Below, one piece after another: positions 6,248-9,865 of a DNA stretch of 9,865 bases. The translations under genes were made by a program, and so were the position numbers. A model generated the notes under the pieces. The model did not search any database. It was not told where the DNA came from and saw only the letters and a program-made list of their open reading frames with translations. Origin of the DNA: Candidatus Scatomorpha stercorigallinarum (GTDB taxonomy: Bacteria; Bacillota_A; Clostridia; Oscillospirales; Oscillospiraceae); contig DVOV01000220.1 in the NCBI GenBank assembly GCA_018713375.1, positions 1 to 9,865 on the forward strand, in the 5' to 3' direction. Positions within the stretch are counted from its first letter, which is position 1, and every line of letters starts with the position of its first letter.

Positions 6248-7489
6248 ATGAAAGAAAAGCGCTTCACTTACCACTGGGTGATCGTCATCGCCTGTTTACT
6301 GATGATGGCCGCTTCCATCGGCATCGTCATCAACTGCTTCAACGTTTTCACCGTCGAGCTGAGGGCCGAGTACGGCTGGGACGCCGGCGACGTACAGCTC
6401 ATCGGCACCATCGTCTCCCTCGCGGCGCTCATCGGCGGCGCGGTGGTGGGCAAGGTGATGGCCCGGGCCACCATGCGCGTGGCCATGCCCATTTACGCCG
6501 TGGCGACGGCCGCGGGCTTTTTCCTCTACCGCTTCTGCCACAGCCTGCCGGCCTTTTACCTTGTCTCGCTGCTCGTCGGCCTTGGCATGAGCGGCGTGTC
6601 GCTGATACCCTGCGGCGCGCTCATCAACAACTGGTTCAGCGAGAAAAAGGGCACCGCCACGGGCATCGCCTTCACCGGCAGCGTGGCCGGCGGCATGGTG
6701 CTCGTGCAGGTGACGCAGGCGGTGGTGGACTCCGCCGGCTGGCGCATGGGCTACACCGTGCTGGGCGTCATCGCCGCCGTGATACTGATACCGACCTCCA
6801 TCTTCCTCGTGCGCGAGACGCCGCAGGAAAAGGGCCTGCTGCCCCTGGGCGTGAAGAGCGGCGACAAGGCCGCCTCCGCGCCGCTCACGGGCATCAGCGC
6901 CGGTAAATTCCTCAAGACCGGCTCGTTCTGGCTGCTGGCCGCCAGCATGTTCATCATCGGCTTCATCAACATGGGGATGCAGAACAACTTCAGCATCTAC
7001 ATGCAGGACGAGCTGGGCCACAGCGAGGGCTTTTCCACCAACGTCTTCACGCTGGTGATGGGCATCCAGATCGTGGGCAAGGTCGTGCTGGGCGCCGTGT
7101 ATGACAAAAAGGGCGTCAAATTCGGCACCGCCTACTGCACGGTGCTCTTCCTGCTGGCGGCCGGCTGCAGCCTCAAGGCCGGCGGCACGGGCCTGGCCAT
7201 CGCCTTTGGCGCCTTCTTCGGGCTCGTGTGCTCGATGACCACGGTCACGCCGCCCTATCTGACGATGCTGGTCGTGGGCCGGCGCAATTACTCGGTCATC
7301 TACGGCCTTTTGAGCCTCTTTTACGGCGTGGGCGTGGCTGTGGGCCCCGTTGTCGCGGCCAAGGTGTTCGACGGCAGCGGCTCCTACGCCCCGGCCTGGA
7401 TCGCCTTCATGGTGCTCGCGCTGGTGATGGCCGTGGCCACTGTGGCCGGCGTCCGCCGCTCGGCGGAGTACAGCGCGGCCGCGGACTGA
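6248..7489 (+). CDS. MFS carrier, oxalate/formate-antiporter-like (second of a paralogous pair)
   Basis: A 413-residue, roughly 12-TM carrier clearly homologous to the preceding one over its whole length (about half the residues identical by eye). Shared blocks include the N-terminal 'KEKRFTYH', 'NNWFSEKKGTATGIAFTGS', the central loop ending 'TGISAGKFLKTGSFWLL', 'GHSEGFS', 'YDKKGVK' and 'SMTTVTPPYLTMLVVGR'. The ATG at 6248 follows GGGGAG at 6236-6241 with 6-base spacing. Divergence is spread through the membrane segments, for example in TM1-TM3, so the pair may differ in substrate or in import versus export. It is the last gene of the + strand block and is followed by terminators. Transport of carboxylates related to the upstream enzymes is inferred from position and family only. 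Confidence 0.85.
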   Translation: MKEKRFTYHWVIVIACLLMMAASIGIVINCFNVFTVELRAEYGWDAGDVQLIGTIVSLAALIGGAVVGKVMARATMRVAMPIYAVATAAGFFLYRFCHSLPAFYLVSLLVGLGMSGVSLIPCGALINNWFSEKKGTATGIAFTGSVAGGMVLVQVTQAVVDSAGWRMGYTVLGVIAAVILIPTSIFLVRETPQEKGLLPLGVKSGDKAASAPLTGISAGKFLKTGSFWLLAASMFIIGFINMGMQNNFSIYMQDELGHSEGFSTNVFTLVMGIQIVGKVVLGAVYDKKGVKFGTAYCTVLFLLAAGCSLKAGGTGLAIAFGAFFGLVCSMTTVTPPYLTMLVVGRRNYSVIYGLLSLFYGVGVAVGPVVAAKVFDGSGSYAPAWIAFMVLALVMAVATVAGVRRSAEYSAAAD

Positions 7490-7533
7490 CAGGATCGATA
7501 TTTACTCTACCCTTCCCCATTTCCCCCCGCAAA

Positions 7534-7560
7534 GGGCGCGGCCGCTCCACAGCCGCGCCC
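7534..7560 (+). other. GC hairpin upstream of the operon terminator
   Basis: GGGCGCGGC (7534-7542) pairs perfectly with GCCGCGCCC (7552-7560) across a 9-base loop. No T-run of its own follows; it abuts the next hairpin directly at 7561. It probably reinforces termination or blocks 3' exonucleases. Bases 7490-7533 contain no gene or recognisable signal. Confidence 0.55.
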
Positions 7561-7587
7561 AACGCCCCGTCCCCCGGGGCGTTTTTT
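7561..7587 (+). terminator. Rho-independent terminator of the oxidoreductase/MFS operon
   Basis: AACGCCCCG (7561-7569) pairs perfectly with CGGGGCGTT (7575-7583) around TCCCC. A run of six T (7582-7587) starts in the stem and continues past it. This is a textbook intrinsic terminator about 70 bases after the second carrier's stop. The following stretch to 7668 holds no gene; the only structure seen is a weak CCCC/GGGG pairing near 7592-7610. Confidence 0.88.
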
Positions 7588-7668
7588 ATATCCCCCCAAT
7601 TTGCGGGGCATACGGCAGCGCCGATTTTCAGATTTAGCTTGCCGCGCCTCTGTCAGTCTCCTGCCATG

Positions 7669-7697
7669 AAAAAAGCCGCGCCTGGGCGCGGCTTTTT
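7669..7697. terminator. Bidirectional intrinsic terminator between convergent genes
   Basis: Six A (7669-7674), stem GCCGCGC (7675-7681), a four-base loop, GCGCGGC (7686-7692) and five T (7693-7697). Read on the - strand it follows the tdk stop by about 46 bases and terminates udk-tdk. Read on the + strand it is a second barrier after the MFS gene. Bases 7698-7743 hold nothing else recognisable. Confidence 0.88.
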
Positions 7698-7743
7698 GCC
7701 TTTTGGGTCTCTTGCCCTCGGCGGGAGGCGGCGGTTTGCCGAC

Positions 7744-8325
7744 TCAGGCCTCTTCCTGGGCCTTTATCTTGCGGCGCCAGCACTTGTGGCACATGGCCAC
7801 ATAGCTGTCGTTGCCGCCGAGGAACACCTGCTCGCCGGCGGTGACGATCTTCCCGTCCGGGCCGATGCGGGCGTTCACCGTGGCCTTGGCGCCGCACTCG
7901 CAGATGGTCTTGATCTCCGTGATGGAGTCGGCCAGCTCCAGCAGCCGGCGGCTGCCGGGGAACATGTGCGTGAGGAAGTCCGTGCGCAGGCCGAAGCAGA
8001 GCACGGGCAGATCCAGCTCGTCCACCATCTCCCGCAGGCCGTCGATCTGTTCGGGCGTGAAGAACTGCGCCTCGTCCGCGATCACCACGTCCCGCCGTCC
8101 GGCGGATTCGTAGCGCGCGCGGATGTCGTCCTCCGGATAGATGATGTCCGCGCGCCGCTGCAATCCCACGCGGCTGCGGACGATGTCCGCGCCGTCGCGG
8201 TCGTCCACGCTGGGCTTGATGAGCCAGACGGACATGCCCATCTCCTCATAGTTGAACTGCGTTATCAGCGCCTGGGCGCTCTTGCTGGAGCCCATGGCGC
8301 CGTATTTGAAGTAGAGTTTAGCCAT
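7744..8325 (-). CDS. tdk: Thymidine kinase (type II)
   Basis: A 193-residue cytosolic salvage enzyme that phosphorylates thymidine with ATP to dTMP. The Walker A loop is 'GAMGSSKS' (9-16), the Walker B/catalytic region is 'DEAQFF' with Glu85, and 'GLRTDF' (112-117) follows as in E. coli Tdk. Four cysteines, C142 and C144 in 'CECG' and C179 and C182 in 'CHKCW', form the structural zinc site of type II kinases. Near the C terminus 'GGNDSYVAMC' matches the substrate-binding lasso region. Length is normal and no key residue is missing. The ATG overlaps the end of udk by 8 bases on the same strand, so both kinases are probably made from one message, placing pyrimidine ribo- and deoxyribonucleoside salvage together. 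Confidence 0.96.
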   Translation of the reverse strand: MAKLYFKYGAMGSSKSAQALITQFNYEEMGMSVWLIKPSVDDRDGADIVRSRVGLQRRADIIYPEDDIRARYESAGRRDVVIADEAQFFTPEQIDGLREMVDELDLPVLCFGLRTDFLTHMFPGSRRLLELADSITEIKTICECGAKATVNARIGPDGKIVTAGEQVFLGGNDSYVAMCHKCWRRKIKAQEEA

Positions 8326-8950
8326 TTTTCGCCGCTCCGTTCACATGCGCGTTTATGCGCTCTATCAGCATATCCATCGCAACTAAGTTGTGCCCGCCCT
8401 CGGGGACGATGATGTCCGCGTTGCGCTTGCTGGGCTCCACGTACATCTCGTGCATGGGCTTCACCGTGGTCAGGTACTGGTCCACCACGCTCTCAAGGCT
8501 CCTGCCGCGGTCGCGCACATCGCGGACTATGCGCCGGAGTATGCGCACGTCGGCGTCCGTGTCCACGAAGATCTTGATGTCGAGCAGGTCGCAGATGCGC
8601 CTGTCCTCAAAAATAAGTATACCCTCGACTATCACGACCGGCGCGGGCTTCACCAGCACGGTCCTGTCCGAGCGGTTGTGCACCGTGTAGTCGTACACCG
8701 GGCAGCGTATCTCCTCCCCGCGGCGCAGCGCGGCGAGGTCGCGCAGCAGCAGCTCGGTGTCAAAGGCGTCCGGGCAGTCGTAATTGAGGTGGCTGCGCTG
8801 CTCGTACGTCATGTCGTCGTGCGCCTTGTAGTAGTTGTCGTGATAGACAACGCTCACGCTCTCCGGGAAGCGCTGAAGAAGCCTGCGTGTGATGGTCGTC
8901 TTGCCGCTGCCGGTGCCGCCGGCTATGCCTATCGTTATCACGTCGCCCAT
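8318..8950 (-). CDS. udk: Uridine kinase (uridine/cytidine kinase)
   Basis: A 210-residue enzyme converting uridine and cytidine to UMP and CMP. It shows the P-loop 'GGTGSGKT' (11-18), 'YHDNYYK' with Asp38, 'NYDCPDAFD' (56-64) and 'PVYDYTVHNR' (84-93), which bind nucleoside, plus 'RRIVRDVRDRGRS' (139-151), the arginine-rich lid. I chose the ATG at 8950 because it precedes the conserved core by the usual few residues and a G-rich ribosome site (TGGGGG, about 8957-8963) lies just upstream. The frame extends 17 codons further to 9001, but that extension would cover the promoter. The gene starts a two-gene unit with tdk and diverges from deoD. Confidence 0.95.
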   Translation of the reverse strand: MGDVITIGIAGGTGSGKTTITRRLLQRFPESVSVVYHDNYYKAHDDMTYEQRSHLNYDCPDAFDTELLLRDLAALRRGEEIRCPVYDYTVHNRSDRTVLVKPAPVVIVEGILIFEDRRICDLLDIKIFVDTDADVRILRRIVRDVRDRGRSLESVVDQYLTTVKPMHEMYVEPSKRNADIIVPEGGHNLVAMDMLIERINAHVNGAAKNG

Positions 8951-8972
8951 GTGCTTACCCCCATTCGACAAG

Positions 8973-9001
8973 ATTCTATCACAGCCGCGCGCCGGATGCA
9001 A
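8973..9001 (-). promoter_or_regulatory. sigma70-type promoter for udk-tdk
   Basis: On the - strand TTGCAT (bases 9001-8996) is a 4/6-match -35 and TAGAAT (8978-8973) a 5/6-match -10, separated by exactly 17 bases. TG one base upstream of the -10 gives an extended -10 element. The start point would be near 8966, leaving a very short leader of about 16 bases before the udk ATG. Its -35 box is one base away from the -35 of the divergent deoD promoter. Confidence 0.75.
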
Positions 9002-9002
9002 A

Positions 9003-9031
9003 TTGACTTTTTACCGGAAGGGGGATATAAT
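9003..9031 (+). promoter_or_regulatory. sigma70-type promoter for deoD
   Basis: TTGACT (9003-9008, 5/6 match) and a perfect TATAAT (9026-9031) are separated by exactly 17 bases, the best promoter in the window. Transcription would start near 9038. The leader then runs about 39 bases to the ATG and includes GGAGGT at 9064-9069, 7 bases before the start. It lies back to back with the udk promoter. Confidence 0.88.
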
Positions 9032-9076
9032 TTTCACACAGCCAACACAAATGACACATTATTGGAGGTAACGCCT

Positions 9077-9820
9077 ATGCCCACCCCTCACAACAGCGCC
9101 GCCAAAGGCGATTTTGCCCGCACTGTGCTGATGCCCGGCGACCCGCTGCGCGCCAGGTACATCGCGGAAAACTTCCTTGAAAGCCCCGTCCTTGTCAACG
9201 ACGTCCGCGGCGTCCAGGGCTACACCGGCGCCTGGAAGGGCGCACGCGTCTCCGTCCAGGCCAGCGGCATGGGCATCCCGTCCATCGGCATCTACGCCTG
9301 GGAGCTGTACACGCAGTACGACGTGGAGAACATCATCCGCGTGGGCTCCGCCGGCGGCATAGCCGACGACCTCAAGCTGATGGACGTCGTGGCCGCGCTC
9401 GGCGCGTGCACCGACTCCAACTTCGCCCACCAGTTCGGCCTGAAGGGCGCCTTCGCCCCTACGGCGGACTGGGGCCTGCTCAGCACCGCCATGTCCGCCG
9501 CCCGCGCTCACGGCGTGAACATGCGCGCCGGCAACGTGCTCAGCAGCGACAATTTCTACAACGACGGCTCGGACAGCCACGACCAGTGGAAAAAGATGGG
9601 CGTCCTGGCCGTGGAGATGGAGGCGGCGGGGCTCTACATGACGGCGGCGCGCTGCGACAAGCGCGCGCTCTGCCTGTGCACGATCTCGGACCACATTTAC
9701 CGGCCCGAGGAGCTGAGCCCGGAGCAGCGCCAGACCTCCTTCAACGAGATGATCGAGATCGCCCTCGACACCGCCCGGACTGCGTCCGGGGGCAGTGGGC
9801 TGCGCCCTGCTTCCCGGTAG
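9077..9820 (+). CDS. deoD: Purine-nucleoside phosphorylase, DeoD type
   Basis: A 247-residue bacterial hexameric-type phosphorylase that splits purine (deoxy)nucleosides with phosphate to base and (deoxy)ribose-1-phosphate. It aligns throughout with E. coli DeoD (239 residues). His5, 'GDPLR' with Arg25, Arg44, 'RVGS' with Arg88 and Ser91, 'EMEAAG' with Glu180, Met181 and Glu182, 'SDH' with catalytic Asp205, and Arg218 correspond to the known phosphate, ribose and base ligands. The start is fixed by alignment and by GGAGGT at 9064-9069. The C-terminal end, about 17 residues after 'IEIAL', is longer than in E. coli, Gly/Ser/Arg-rich and encoded over small GC hairpins, so it is probably a non-conserved tail. 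It forms a purine and pyrimidine salvage cluster with the divergent kinases. Confidence 0.96.
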   Translation: MPTPHNSAAKGDFARTVLMPGDPLRARYIAENFLESPVLVNDVRGVQGYTGAWKGARVSVQASGMGIPSIGIYAWELYTQYDVENIIRVGSAGGIADDLKLMDVVAALGACTDSNFAHQFGLKGAFAPTADWGLLSTAMSAARAHGVNMRAGNVLSSDNFYNDGSDSHDQWKKMGVLAVEMEAAGLYMTAARCDKRALCLCTISDHIYRPEELSPEQRQTSFNEMIEIALDTARTASGGSGLRPASR

Positions 9821-9851
9821 TCAAGCAAAAACCTGTAAGCAAAATACCCGC

Positions 9852-9865
9852 GGGGCTCTCGCCCC
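9852..9865 (+). terminator. Probable deoD terminator, cut by the window end
   Basis: GGGGC (9852-9856), loop TCTC, and GCCCC (9861-9865) form a stem about 30 bases after the deoD stop. The preceding CCCGC (9847-9851) has no partner yet; it would lengthen the stem to ten pairs if the sequence continues GCGGG. A T-run beyond it is expected but lies outside the window. Confidence 0.5.

Noticed and set aside
7228..8412. 394-codon + strand open frame running from the MFS gene through the terminators into tdk
   Set aside because: It crosses three hairpins and the antisense of thymidine kinase and shows no family motif.
8951..9001. 17-codon N-terminal extension of udk
   Set aside because: It would read through the -10 of the udk promoter, and the residues do not resemble the family; ATG 8950 has a ribosome site.
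8390..9076. Upstream + strand extension of the deoD frame over udk
   Set aside because: DeoD homology begins at the ATG at 9077 with its own ribosome site and promoter; the extension is antisense to uridine kinase.
1..9865. Mobile element, CRISPR array, tRNA or toxin-antitoxin signals
   Set aside because: No regular spaced repeats, terminal inverted repeats with a transposase, or tRNA-like cloverleaf were seen; gaps between genes are too short to hide such genes.

Overview
This is a GC-rich, gene-dense bacterial window with strong purine-rich Shine-Dalgarno sites and many 4-8 base gene overlaps. The gene set is ferredoxin-linked 2-oxoacid metabolism, a butyrate-type CoA-transferase, a VorB-like oxidoreductase, and clostridial-looking uridine and thymidine kinases. 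It suggests a strictly anaerobic fermenter, probably a high-GC member of the Clostridia (Bacillota). That assignment is an inference from gene content; no rRNA or other taxonomic marker is present.

Region 1 (1-7489, all + strand) reads as one catabolic operon or a pair of coupled transcription units. It holds a ketopantoate-reductase-family dehydrogenase (5' end outside the window), an acetyl-CoA hydrolase/transferase-family CoA-transferase, and a four-gene 2-oxoacid:ferredoxin oxidoreductase in the order ferredoxin (delta), alpha, beta, gamma. Two paralogous 12-TM MFS carriers follow. The first six genes are separated by at most 15 bases or overlap. The carriers come after short gaps that contain GC-rich hairpins. 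The likely chemistry is: 2-hydroxy acid to 2-oxo acid (dehydrogenase), then acyl-CoA + CO2 + reduced ferredoxin (oxidoreductase), then CoA transfer to release the carboxylic acid, with import or export by the carriers. The branched-chain assignment is inferred from the VorB-like alpha subunit and is not proven.

Region 2 (7490-7743) has no gene. It is a convergent terminator zone with a tandem pair of hairpins ending in a T-run for the + operon and a bidirectional A/T-flanked hairpin that also serves the - strand genes.

Region 3 (7744-9820) is nucleoside salvage. Overlapping udk-tdk (uridine kinase, thymidine kinase) run on the - strand, diverging from deoD (purine-nucleoside phosphorylase) on the + strand. 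The 126-base divergent gap carries two good sigma70-type promoters whose -35 boxes lie back to back, one base apart. The window ends inside what looks like the deoD terminator.

I saw no mobile element, CRISPR array, tRNA or rRNA. The most interesting items are the possible self-contained 2-hydroxy/2-oxo-acid fermentation module, the sharp codon-use change inside the CoA-transferase, the paralogous carrier pair with nearly identical gene starts, and the divergent salvage promoter.
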